From assembly GCF_001283065.1 (NCBI RefSeq), contig NZ_CDMK01000001.1, positions 682,247 to 746,246 on the forward strand: 64,000 nt of DNA, in the 5' to 3' direction. The position numbers were made by a program, and so were the translations under genes. This stretch comes from Helicobacter heilmannii (lineage in GTDB: Bacteria > Campylobacterota > Campylobacteria > Campylobacterales > Helicobacteraceae). Below the pieces are notes generated by a model. The model saw only the letters and a program-made list of their open reading frames with translations, searched no databases and was not told where the DNA came from. This document shows, piece by piece, positions 8,577 through 16,984 of the stretch; positions within the stretch are counted from its first letter, which is position 1; every line of letters begins with the position of its first letter.

Positions 8577-10277
8577 ATGATGGGTAAAGTTGTTTTGGAT
8601 AACCGCTTTTGGCTGATGTTTTTAGCACCGGTGGTGGCAGGATTTTTCTCAATAGATACAAACATGGGTGGTGTTTTCTACAACACGGGGTATTTGCCAA
8701 AAATGGCTTTTTATGGCTTTGTGCTCTTTTATTTATTCTATGGGTGTTTGCGGTTATTAAAAGCACCCACTCTTGTCCATGTGCTGAAAAACACAATGCT
8801 GTGTCTTAGTCTTTTATGTGCTTTTGTGCATTTCTTTGTGGGGCATTACTTCAATCTGCCATTTAACCAAACCCTCATAGACACCCTTTTAGCCACAAAT
8901 TTGCAAGAAAGCCTAGCCTTTGTGAAAGGGGTCATCAAGCCACACATAGGGCTTATTTTGGGTCTTTTAGTCTTTTGTGGGGTGTTTTTAGCTCTGCCCC
9001 TCAATGTTACCTTAAACTCTAGGCAATATAAAATCTGCCTCTCTTTGTGTGCGCTTGTTTTTACGGTCCATAGCATAAGAGCCCTTTATTTATACCCCAA
9101 AGATTTGTTCATCTCTAGCCGCCTCGCCCTAACGCCCATTCTTAGAGAAGCCCAAACCCTTGTGGCCAGTCTAAGAGAGCATCGTCACATCCAAGCCTTG
9201 ATCCAAGGCTTTAACAAACCCTTGGCAAAAGACTACCTCAGCGTGGATAAAGACAGCGTACCTAATGTGGTTTTAGTGGTGGGGGAAAGTGCCTCTAGAA
9301 ATTTTATGGGGGTTTATGGTTACTCTGTGCCCAACACGCCGTTTTTAAGTGGGTTGTTAAGAGAGAGAGAGAGAGAGAAGGCAATTTCGCTTGCCCCACA
9401 GCGTAGCTTAACACAGCCCAATCTCTTCGTCTTTGATGATGTGATTTCTCCTTTTTCAGGTACGATGCCTGTTTTCCAAGTCCTTTTAAACTACAGCGAC
9501 AGAGAAAACGCCAAGACCCCTTGGTACAAACAAAAAAATATAGGCGACATTTTTAAAGTAGCGGGTTATGTGACCTTTTGGCTCGACAATCAAGAAAAAC
9601 CCAATCAAAGCAATGTTTATAGTTTGATGTCTCGACATTTTAGCCAACATTACTACACGGACAGCCCCTACAAAACCGATGACTCTAATTTATTGCCCCT
9701 CTTTGACCGCTACATCAAACCTAATCTTGGAGCAAAAAATCTCATCCTTTTCCACCTTATAGGTAGCCATGTGATCTACAAAGACCGCTCCCCCAAATCT
9801 TATGCCACATTCACCCCCAAAGACATCAACTACCAAGGTTTGCATGCCCACAACGACCAAGACAAGCAAATTGTCGCCGATTATGTGAACTCACTTTATT
9901 ACACCGACCATGTGTTGAGTGAAATTTTTAAGTTGTTTCAAGGCAAAGATGCGATTATTTTTTATTTGTCTGATCATGCCCAAGACATTTTCCAGAGTGC
10001 TAGCACTTATGGGCATAAATGCTCAAGCTATGGCGTGGAAATCCCCTTTATGGTTTATGTGACCAGCACTTTTAAACAAAAGCACCCAGAGAAAGTCAAA
10101 CTCATAGAACAAGCGGTGCATAAGCCCTTTATGAGCGATGATCTCATCCACACTTTGTTACCCATTGTCGGCATACACACCAAGGATAATTTGGAGAGCA
10201 AGGATTTATTCAGCCCGAAGTTTGACACAAAGAGAAAACGGGTTTTTTGTGGGGATAAGCCGTATTCCAAGCCCTAG
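8577..10277 (+). CDS. Phosphoethanolamine transferase-like membrane enzyme (sulfatase fold)
   Basis: About 566 residues: five hydrophobic segments at roughly 10-210, then a periplasmic alkaline-phosphatase/sulfatase-fold domain. The metal-site and nucleophile motifs are visible: VVGESASRNFMGVYGY, SPFSGTMPVF (Thr the likely nucleophile) and YLSDHAQD near the C-terminus. These fit the EptA/CptA family, which adds phosphoethanolamine to lipid A, LPS core or other surface acceptors. The start at 8577 (ATGATG, with GAGAGGG just before) gives a normal N-terminus. An (AG)9 repeat at 9360-9377 encodes REREREK inside the catalytic domain, so slippage would switch the gene off. It may pair with fabF-accA only by proximity. 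Confidence 0.87.
   Translation: MMGKVVLDNRFWLMFLAPVVAGFFSIDTNMGGVFYNTGYLPKMAFYGFVLFYLFYGCLRLLKAPTLVHVLKNTMLCLSLLCAFVHFFVGHYFNLPFNQTLIDTLLATNLQESLAFVKGVIKPHIGLILGLLVFCGVFLALPLNVTLNSRQYKICLSLCALVFTVHSIRALYLYPKDLFISSRLALTPILREAQTLVASLREHRHIQALIQGFNKPLAKDYLSVDKDSVPNVVLVVGESASRNFMGVYGYSVPNTPFLSGLLREREREKAISLAPQRSLTQPNLFVFDDVISPFSGTMPVFQVLLNYSDRENAKTPWYKQKNIGDIFKVAGYVTFWLDNQEKPNQSNVYSLMSRHFSQHYYTDSPYKTDDSNLLPLFDRYIKPNLGAKNLILFHLIGSHVIYKDRSPKSYATFTPKDINYQGLHAHNDQDKQIVADYVNSLYYTDHVLSEIFKLFQGKDAIIFYLSDHAQDIFQSASTYGHKCSSYGVEIPFMVYVTSTFKQKHPEKVKLIEQAVHKPFMSDDLIHTLLPIVGIHTKDNLESKDLFSPKFDTKRKRVFCGDKPYSKP
9360..9377 (+). repeat. (AG)9 dinucleotide repeat inside a coding region
   Basis: Nine tandem AG units lie within the transferase gene and are translated as alternating Arg-Glu. 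Gain or loss of one unit shifts the frame and would truncate the enzyme within the sulfatase domain. Tracts of this kind drive phase variation in Helicobacter surface genes (known for (CT) repeats in H. pylori outer membrane protein genes). Confidence 0.85.
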
Positions 10278-10310
10278 TGTGTTTAACATCTTGCACTACA
10301 ATAGCCCCCT

Positions 10311-10535
10311 ATGACACAAGAGAGTAAAGAGAAGATTGCAAGGGGGCTTGAGAGGCTGGCGGAGGTGTTGATGGGCGTGGCGTGTGTGAGTGCGCTCATT
10401 TGGGCACTCGCGGCACTTTTTGAGCCCATTAAGATCAACACCATTTTGCATGTGAGCTACACCCTGCCTCCCTTCATTTTGGCGCAATGTTGTTTGCACT
10501 TTGCAAGGGTGTTAAAACCTCCCAAAAACCCCTAG
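10311..10535 (+). CDS. Small single-span membrane protein, unknown
   Basis: A 74-residue ORF with a hydrophobic stretch (LMGVACVSALIWALAALF) and a second moderately hydrophobic stretch. No Shine-Dalgarno is visible, but TACAAT at 10297-10302 places the transcript start at or next to the ATG, so the message would be leaderless. I do not recognise it. It may be a genuine small membrane protein; the alternative is a chance ORF. Confidence 0.5.
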   Translation: MTQESKEKIARGLERLAEVLMGVACVSALIWALAALFEPIKINTILHVSYTLPPFILAQCCLHFARVLKPPKNP

Positions 10536-10619
10536 TTTATGCTATTCTCATGGATTGTGGTAAAAATTTAAGGTGTATCGTGGGCGGGGTGTTCGCCCTT
10601 GGGTTGTTAAGGGGCTAGT

Positions 10620-11327
10620 GTGCGCTTGGATCAATTCTTGGTACAACAAGGAGTCGCTGCTAGCAGAGAGCATGCCAAGAGCTTGATTTTAAAGGGGCAG
10701 TTTGGGCTGGGACTAAAGCCGAGTTTGCAGGTTACAAACAATCTCGCCCAAGAGTTGCAACGCCTAGAATCCCAGCCTAAACGCTTTGTGGGGCGGGCGG
10801 GCGCAAAGTTGTGGGGCTTTTTAGAGCAACACCCTCTAGGGTGCCAAAATAAAGTTGTTTTGGATGTGGGCTCAAGCACAGGGGGGTTTGCCCAAGTCTT
10901 GTTAGAAAAGGGGGCTAAGCGTGTGGTGTGCGTGGATGTGGGGCAGGGGCAATTAGCCAAGGAGCTTAGAGAAAACCCCAAAATAGAACTACACGAGTCT
11001 TGCGACATTCGGGTGTTTCAAGCAAGCCACATTTACGATTTGTTGGTGTGTGATGTGAGTTTTATTTCTTTACGTCTGCTCTTAGCCACCCTTATCCCTT
11101 TAAGCCCCAAGCTCCTTTTGCTTTTTAAACCGCAGTTTGAAGTGGGCTTAGGAGTTAGGCGCAATAAAAAGGGCGTGGTGCTAGACAAACAAGCCATTGA
11201 CAAAAGCCTAGCAGAGTTCTTAAGCTTAGCAGAGAATTTGGGCTTAAAAACGCGCTGTGTGTGTGAGTCCACCCTTAAGGGCAAGGAGGGTAATGTAGAA
11301 ATGTTTATCCTCTTAGAGCGCGGCTAG
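10620..11327 (+). CDS. tlyA: TlyA family rRNA methyltransferase / hemolysin
   Basis: The 235-residue protein has an N-terminal S4 RNA-binding domain (RLDQFLVQQGVAASREHAK, 2-20) and a Rossmann methyltransferase with the SAM motif VVLDVGSSTGGFAQ (about 79-92). TlyA proteins 2'-O-methylate rRNA cytidines and confer capreomycin sensitivity; the H. pylori homologue has also been called a hemolysin. The start is GTG with AAGGGG six bases before. The 3' end overlaps the convergent nnr gene by 15 bp. Confidence 0.9.
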   Translation: MRLDQFLVQQGVAASREHAKSLILKGQFGLGLKPSLQVTNNLAQELQRLESQPKRFVGRAGAKLWGFLEQHPLGCQNKVVLDVGSSTGGFAQVLLEKGAKRVVCVDVGQGQLAKELRENPKIELHESCDIRVFQASHIYDLLVCDVSFISLRLLLATLIPLSPKLLLLFKPQFEVGLGVRRNKKGVVLDKQAIDKSLAEFLSLAENLGLKTRCVCESTLKGKEGNVEMFILLERG

Positions 11328-12704
11328 GTTGTCTAAAAGTTTTTGGGGGGTTAGGGCGTAGGTGGCAGGATTGAGACTACCGGCTAGGGCGTGGGCCAGG
11401 CTTGCGTGGATTGTGGCATCTAAAAGGCTGTAGCCTTGGGCCAGCAGGGCGGCTACCATGCCGCTTAAAATGTCCCCACTGCCCGCCTTGGCCAAAGCAC
11501 TAGAGCCCAGCGGGTTGATGTACATTTGTCCGCTGTAGGCGATGATGGGGTTTGCGCCCTTTAAGAGCAGCACGACATGCGGGTAGGCTTGGCTAAAGGC
11601 ATGCGCCCATTTGAGCTTAAAGCGCAACAACTCGGGCATCTGTACTTCATAGCCGAGCATGTGCAGTAAGCTTAAAAACTCTTTAGGGTGCGGGGTCAGC
11701 ACCATTTGATAAGGCTTGTCTAACGCCCTAAGAAGCCTCTTATCATAAAACACCCCAGCATCGAGCACACAGGGGGCAAGCTCTAGCATGGACTCTAAAT
11801 TTTCAGGCAAGCCCTCCAGTCCCATGCCCAGTGCAAGGGCACTGATATTTGAGGGGATTGTAGGGGCATACATGATCTCTAGGGGTTTGGTGTGTTGTAA
11901 TTCAGATGCGCCTAGCACGCTCACAAGCCCCGCGCCAAAGGCTAGTGCGCTTTTTGCACTCAAAAACCCCGCCCCGCAATGAGCGCCCACCACCACGCCC
12001 ACATGCCCAAAGTAGCCCTTATGCGTGTTTTGTTTGGTGCGCAGGGGCAATACCAAATCATTTTTTTCTAATAAGAAAAGCGGGCTTTCTGTTTCATACA
12101 GGTCCCGCCCCACGCCTAAATTGGCCACCACCACCTCCCCTACGAAGTCCTTGGCCATATCGCTAAACAGCCCGCTTTTTAGTGCCCCCATCACCACGCA
12201 CACATCCGCCCTAAAGGCGATGCTTTCGATAAAGCCCTGCGCGTCTAATCCGCTAGGCACATCGCAAGCGATTTTTAAGGCACTAAGGGCGTTTAGGGCA
12301 TTCAAGAGCTCTTGCAACTCTTGACTTAACCTCCCCTTAAACCCTGAGCCAAATAAACAATCTACAACAATTTCAGGGGCTTGGCACAGTTCTAAGCGGG
12401 GTAAAACCTCTATGTGGCACGCTAAGGCTCGTTGGTACTGGATTTGGCACAGCGCGCTTTTAGGCTCTTTGACGCTTAAAATTTGCACTTCAAGGTCGCT
12501 TAAATGCCGCGCTAGAGCGTAACCATCCCCCCCATTGTCCCCACCCCCGCACACAATGAGAACCTTTTTTAAGCCCCCAGCCCTTTGCACAACTGCATGG
12601 CGCATCCTTGCCGCAGCATTCTCCATCAGCACGCTAGGCTCTAACCCATAGAGCGCACAAGCCCGGTTGTCTAATTCTTGTGTGTTTTCATACAGGTTTT
12701 GCAT
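11313..12704 (-). CDS. nnr: Bifunctional NAD(P)H-hydrate epimerase/dehydratase
   Basis: A 463-residue fusion that repairs damaged NAD(P)H hydrates. The N-terminal YjeF-type epimerase has GGGDNGGDGYALARHL (about 52-67); the C-terminal ribokinase-like ADP-dependent dehydratase has TPHPKEF and the nucleotide/metal site GSGDILSGMVAALLAQG. Its ATG lies inside the end of ftsK (17-bp overlap), which indicates translational coupling. It ends the long minus-strand run and overlaps tlyA tail to tail. Confidence 0.93.
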   Translation of the reverse strand: MQNLYENTQELDNRACALYGLEPSVLMENAAARMRHAVVQRAGGLKKVLIVCGGGDNGGDGYALARHLSDLEVQILSVKEPKSALCQIQYQRALACHIEVLPRLELCQAPEIVVDCLFGSGFKGRLSQELQELLNALNALSALKIACDVPSGLDAQGFIESIAFRADVCVVMGALKSGLFSDMAKDFVGEVVVANLGVGRDLYETESPLFLLEKNDLVLPLRTKQNTHKGYFGHVGVVVGAHCGAGFLSAKSALAFGAGLVSVLGASELQHTKPLEIMYAPTIPSNISALALGMGLEGLPENLESMLELAPCVLDAGVFYDKRLLRALDKPYQMVLTPHPKEFLSLLHMLGYEVQMPELLRFKLKWAHAFSQAYPHVVLLLKGANPIIAYSGQMYINPLGSSALAKAGSGDILSGMVAALLAQGYSLLDATIHASLAHALAGSLNPATYALTPQKLLDNLAAL

Positions 12705-14700
12705 GTCCTTGCCTTTCGATAAAATCCACCACCCGCTCGATTTCCTCCTCGCTCACAAACGCCCCGTGTAGCCTTATTGGCGCGTTGTTGCCCGGCGCAA
12801 TTAAGAGCATATCCCCCCTGCCTAAGAGATTTTGCGCGCCCTCTGTGTCTAACACCACTCTCGCATCCACCTTAGAGGTAACTTTAAAGCTCATCTTGCA
12901 TGGCAGGTTTGCCTTGATCAGCCCCGTAAGAATATCCACACTGGGGCGTTGGGTGGCAATGACAAGGTGCAGTCCGCTTGCCCGCCCCATTTGGGCTAAA
13001 CGGATAATGGGGGTTTCTATGTCCTTGCCCCCAGCCAGCATCAAATCCGCCAGCTCGTCTATCAACACCACGATGAAGGGCAGTTTTTGGGGGGATTTTT
13101 GATTGTAGCTATCTATATTTTTGGCGCGTTTGTTGCTGAGAAGGTCGTAGCGTTGCTCCATTTCTTGCACCAAATCCTCTAGGGCACTTTGCGCCTGGCT
13201 AGGGTCAGTGATGATCGGGGTTTTTAAATGGGGCAGGTTGGAGTATAGGCTAAATTCCACCCGCTTAGGATCGATCAGCACAAATTGCAAATCTTGGGGG
13301 CTGTGCTTGTAAAGTAAAGAGAGTATCAGGGCGTGCATCGCCACACTCTTGCCACTGCCCGTGCTGCCCGCTATGAGTAAATGGGGCATGGCTTTTAAAT
13401 CCAGGATATAGGGTGCGCCCGTGGTGCTTTTGCCAAGAGCAAGGCTTAAACCCGAACTTTGCAAAAAGGCTTGGCTCTCCAGGATTTCTCTTAGGCCAAT
13501 GGAGGCTAGATTGTCATTGGCGATTTCAATCCCCATCACATCCTTTCCCTTGATGGGGGCTTGTATGCGGATTGACTGCGCGCACAGCACCATCGCCAAG
13601 TCATCTACGAGGCTTAAAACCTTACTCACCTTGACATGCCCGGCTGGGCGAAACTCAAAGGTTGTCACCATGGGGCCCACATAGGCATGCACCACCTTAC
13701 CCTCAATCTTAAACATTTTGAGCTTGTTTAAGAGGTTGTGGATTTTCTCTTGCAAATTGTCGGTTTGGGCGGCCTTAGGCGCGGGCGGGGTCAGCAGATC
13801 TAGGCTAGGCAACGCGGCATGTTTTGGTTTTTGCAGAGCGTGGCGTTGTTCTAATAAATCCTTATGGGCAGACAAATCTAAATAAAAATTTGGAGCAGGC
13901 GGGGGGGTTTTTGGGGGGGTCGTAGGCTCTTTTTGGGGGGCTATGGGCTCTTGGTTTTCTTGTGGCTCTTTTGGCACAAGGCGCACGCCGTGATCGAACT
14001 CTTCTTGGGCTTCTTGGCTGGCTTCTTGACTCTCTTGGGATTTTGGCACAAGGCGCACGCCATAGTCTAGTGCCTCTTGGGCTTCTTGGTAGTGGCTCAC
14101 CTTGATTTTAAAACTTTTAGGACGGGCACTCTCAAAGTCTTTAGGCTCAAAGGGAGTATTTTTCGCTCTTGGGCTAAAGGGGGTTTGATCCCTAAAATGC
14201 GCTTTTTTGGGGGGGGATTTAAGCCCTTGCAGGAGTTTTAACAAAGCCTCGCCCCCCTCTTTGCTCTTTTCAAGGCTTAGGAGTAGTAGGCCTGGCAACT
14301 TGTCTTTGCACTTGGCAAAACTCTTAGGAAAAAGCACGCCAAAGGCATAGAGCAGGGCAGCCAATACCACCAGCCACGCCCCGAGCGCGCCAATGGGCTT
14401 AGCGATTAAACTAAGTAGGATTGCGCCCACAAGCCCTTGTTTAAAGAGCAGAGCCTGCCCCACCAATAAGCCCAAAACCCCAATGAGGCTTGCCAAAATC
14501 GCCTCCAGCCCCTTTAAACTCTTCAAACTTGCCCAGTGCCACACAAAGAACAAATACAGTGGGTCTAGATAGGCAATTGGTCCAAAGTAATCTAAATGCC
14601 AAGAGGCGATGCCCACGCCCAAAGCCCCCAAAACCCCGCTCTCTCCCAAGCAGGTGGCAAGAAAAAGCCCGATCAAAAAGGCGAAAAACCCGAGTTTAAT
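12688..14700 (-). CDS. ftsK: DNA translocase FtsK
   Basis: Membrane-anchored hexameric motor that pumps chromosome ends across the division septum. N-terminal hydrophobic segments cover about the first 125 residues, then a low-complexity Pro/Glu/Gln linker, then the RecA-like motor with Walker A IAGSTGSGKS, Walker B FIVVLIDELADLM and TQRP. The end ...FVSEEEIERVVDFIERQGH is immediately after the motor, so no C-terminal winged-helix gamma domain is seen. No ATG/GTG/TTG fits before 14676 (TTG); ATT at 14700 has AAGGAAGG just upstream and gives an N-terminus (KLGFFAFLIG) resembling H. pylori FtsK, so a rare ATT start is preferred. Its start overlaps the addB stop. Confidence 0.9.
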   Translation of the reverse strand: MKLGFFAFLIGLFLATCLGESGVLGALGVGIASWHLDYFGPIAYLDPLYLFFVWHWASLKSLKGLEAILASLIGVLGLLVGQALLFKQGLVGAILLSLIAKPIGALGAWLVVLAALLYAFGVLFPKSFAKCKDKLPGLLLLSLEKSKEGGEALLKLLQGLKSPPKKAHFRDQTPFSPRAKNTPFEPKDFESARPKSFKIKVSHYQEAQEALDYGVRLVPKSQESQEASQEAQEEFDHGVRLVPKEPQENQEPIAPQKEPTTPPKTPPPAPNFYLDLSAHKDLLEQRHALQKPKHAALPSLDLLTPPAPKAAQTDNLQEKIHNLLNKLKMFKIEGKVVHAYVGPMVTTFEFRPAGHVKVSKVLSLVDDLAMVLCAQSIRIQAPIKGKDVMGIEIANDNLASIGLREILESQAFLQSSGLSLALGKSTTGAPYILDLKAMPHLLIAGSTGSGKSVAMHALILSLLYKHSPQDLQFVLIDPKRVEFSLYSNLPHLKTPIITDPSQAQSALEDLVQEMEQRYDLLSNKRAKNIDSYNQKSPQKLPFIVVLIDELADLMLAGGKDIETPIIRLAQMGRASGLHLVIATQRPSVDILTGLIKANLPCKMSFKVTSKVDARVVLDTEGAQNLLGRGDMLLIAPGNNAPIRLHGAFVSEEEIERVVDFIERQGHAKPV
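13970..14084 (-). repeat. Imperfect tandem duplication in the ftsK linker
   Basis: Two copies of a unit encoding (D/E)(Y/H)GVRLVPK followed by Ser/Gln/Glu-rich sequence lie side by side. The core GGCACAAGGCGCACGCC occurs in both (about 13974-13990 and 14044-14060). It lengthens the linker between membrane and motor domains. Confidence 0.7.
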
Positions 14701-16984
14701 AGCCCTTCCTTTCTCGATACTCCACCCCGCAAATGTCTTGGTAGCTACAATACTGGCAATTTTTCTTGCTAGGGTTTTTCACAAAGTCAAAGGGCTGTTT
14801 CAAGGCGTTTAAAATCTCTTTTAAGCACTCTTGTTTGGCGTGCAACACTTCTTGACTCTCTATTTTTAGCTCCCCGTCTTTTAGGCTATAAAAGCCTGCT
14901 TGTAAGGGTGCGCTTAGCTCCTTAGTGCTGGCTAGGGTATATAAGCTCAATTGGAAATCTTGGCTCTCTGCCACGCTCTCTAGACTGTCGGTTTTTAAAT
15001 CCTTAGAAGATTTATATTTGTAATCAATGAGCACATAAGAGCCATCATCTAGCGCATCTATGCGGTCAATCTGCCCTCTCAAGCTAAAGCCCTCAAAAGA
15101 AAAAACAAAGGGTTTTTCACACGCCACCACCCGCCCCCTCTCAAGCCTTTCGCTCTCTTTCATAAAAAATTTCTCCATTTTATCCACCGCCACTTCAAAA
15201 CTCAGTTTATCTAAAGCATTCATCTCTTGCCATTTGGGGGTGGCTTTGGCACCCTCTAAAAGAATTTGAGCACTGATGGGGGTTTGTGGGTGCTTCTCAT
15301 AGTGGGTCTTTAAGAGGGCGTGTAAGAATGAGCCCATGTCGGCGTTGTTGTTCTCTGGGGCGTTGAGCCCTTGTAGGTATTTTAAATAAAAACGCCGCGG
15401 GCAACTGACAAAGTGGTTCATGCTCGTGGCACTGAACTTAAAGCCCGGCGGGATTTTGGCAATGCAAGTGTCTTCGATATAGGCGTGCTTGTTTTCTGGG
15501 GGAAAGAGCGTGAAGGCGTTTTTCACAATGCGCCCCTCTAGTCCAAGTTCTAAGAGCATTTTAGAGTGGGTGGCATCATTGGCACTGTGATAGGCAATAT
15601 CCACCTCTTGGCTGTTTTGCAGGATTTGGTAGTAGTAGTGCTTTTGCAGGTTCTGCTTATCTTTTAAGGTGGGCATGTTTAAATGCGTACGGATTTTGCT
15701 GTTTAGGAAAAGGTCGTAATCGTTGAGGCTGGGCACAAGTTGGTCGGTGAAATCTAAAATCACCACCTTGTCAAACTCCAGTCCACGGCACTCCAAAACA
15801 TCCAACGCCTTGACTTTACCCCCAGTGGTGTCATCCACCCGCTCTTCTTTGAGCGCGCGGGTGTAAAGCTCTAGCCAATCCGCAAAGCCATAATCTAACA
15901 CCTCTTGCACCCTAGCGTGTGCGCTGTAAAACTCTTGGTGGAAGTCTTGCAAAGATTTTAGGATATTTAATTGCTCCATAAGGGCTAAACACTGTGTGTT
16001 TAAGTCTTCCAAAGGGGGTGTGTTTGCGCTAGGTTTTAACTCTTTAAGGGCTTTGAAGTAGTCTTGATACACCCATTTGACATTTTGTCCGTGAGCGAAG
16101 TTTAAATTGCGCTTGGTGTCTAGCAGGTGCAAATGGGTGGCAAGGCTTGAATCGGGCGTGATGATCGCCAGCCTTGAAGATTCAAACCCCGCTTCTAGCC
16201 ACTCTTGCACCTTAGTCAAAGCAAGCCCCACTTGCTCTAAGCGGGTGTTGCAGTGGTGGATTTTAATATTCTTAGTGGGGGGTTTGGGGGTGCTTTTTAA
16301 AATGGGGTCCTCGCCTTTTAGCAGGGCTTGCAGATCAATTTTATAATAAAAGTCCTCTTTTAGCTCCAAATGCAGAAAGTCTAAAAACCTTTCATTGTAG
16401 CGATCCACGCTTAGGTGCAAGAAAATAGGCACAAGCGCGCCCATTGCAAAAAGAAGCTCCTGCTCATAAAGGCTTAAAGAGCCACCTAAGTGAAACTCAA
16501 TGTGTGAGAACTTTTGCAAAACCTTGGGCAAGATTTTGGGCTTTAAGCGCAAAATGGGGTCGTAAAAGCCCAGCTCTCTTAGCTGTGTGGTGTAGTGGGT
16601 GTAAATGCGCTCGAGCACGCTTAAGTGGTTGCTGTAGTCTTCATAAATGTCGCGCTCTTGGATTGAAAAAATGTCTAAATTAAATTTGGCAAGCTCGTTA
16701 AAAAAACGCCCCACAAAGCTGCTGCTCTCCAAATAGCCTAAAAAACTACGATCAAACACCAACAGGTTTTTATTCTCAGGCAACTCGTCCAACACCTTTT
16801 TAATGGCACTGGCTAGAAGCAGTTGCCGGACACTTTTAGGGATTTTAATAAGGTTTGGGACATAACTTGCTTGGGCGTAAAAGTCCTTCACGCTCAAGGT
16901 GGCGGGCAAAAAGCCCTCGGGTTGTTTGGCTAAAAACGCCTTGCACGCCCTTTGGTGGCTAAAGACATGCAAGGGTTCTTTCAT
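14696..16984 (-). CDS. addB: AddB-like helicase-nuclease subunit
   Basis: The 762-residue protein should act with AddA in double-strand-break resection and recombination. The C-terminal PD-(D/E)XK nuclease is visible (GQIDRIDALDDGSYVLIDYKYK, about 645-666). Four cysteines suited to the AddB iron-sulfur staple are split as in the family: one in FVSCPRRFYLKYL (about 528) and three in KNCQYCSYQDICG near the end. The N-terminal helicase-like part is divergent and lacks a clear Walker A. Its ATG overlaps the tkt stop by 4 bp. H. pylori has the same addB-tkt-ribF neighbourhood, from memory. Confidence 0.88.
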   Translation of the reverse strand: MKEPLHVFSHQRACKAFLAKQPEGFLPATLSVKDFYAQASYVPNLIKIPKSVRQLLLASAIKKVLDELPENKNLLVFDRSFLGYLESSSFVGRFFNELAKFNLDIFSIQERDIYEDYSNHLSVLERIYTHYTTQLRELGFYDPILRLKPKILPKVLQKFSHIEFHLGGSLSLYEQELLFAMGALVPIFLHLSVDRYNERFLDFLHLELKEDFYYKIDLQALLKGEDPILKSTPKPPTKNIKIHHCNTRLEQVGLALTKVQEWLEAGFESSRLAIITPDSSLATHLHLLDTKRNLNFAHGQNVKWVYQDYFKALKELKPSANTPPLEDLNTQCLALMEQLNILKSLQDFHQEFYSAHARVQEVLDYGFADWLELYTRALKEERVDDTTGGKVKALDVLECRGLEFDKVVILDFTDQLVPSLNDYDLFLNSKIRTHLNMPTLKDKQNLQKHYYYQILQNSQEVDIAYHSANDATHSKMLLELGLEGRIVKNAFTLFPPENKHAYIEDTCIAKIPPGFKFSATSMNHFVSCPRRFYLKYLQGLNAPENNNADMGSFLHALLKTHYEKHPQTPISAQILLEGAKATPKWQEMNALDKLSFEVAVDKMEKFFMKESERLERGRVVACEKPFVFSFEGFSLRGQIDRIDALDDGSYVLIDYKYKSSKDLKTDSLESVAESQDFQLSLYTLASTKELSAPLQAGFYSLKDGELKIESQEVLHAKQECLKEILNALKQPFDFVKNPSKKNCQYCSYQDICGVEYRERKGY

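Noticed and set aside
10550..10618. 22-codon frame (MDCGKNLRC...) just before tlyA
   Set aside because: No ribosome site, and a TATTCT box overlaps its start; probably untranslated leader.
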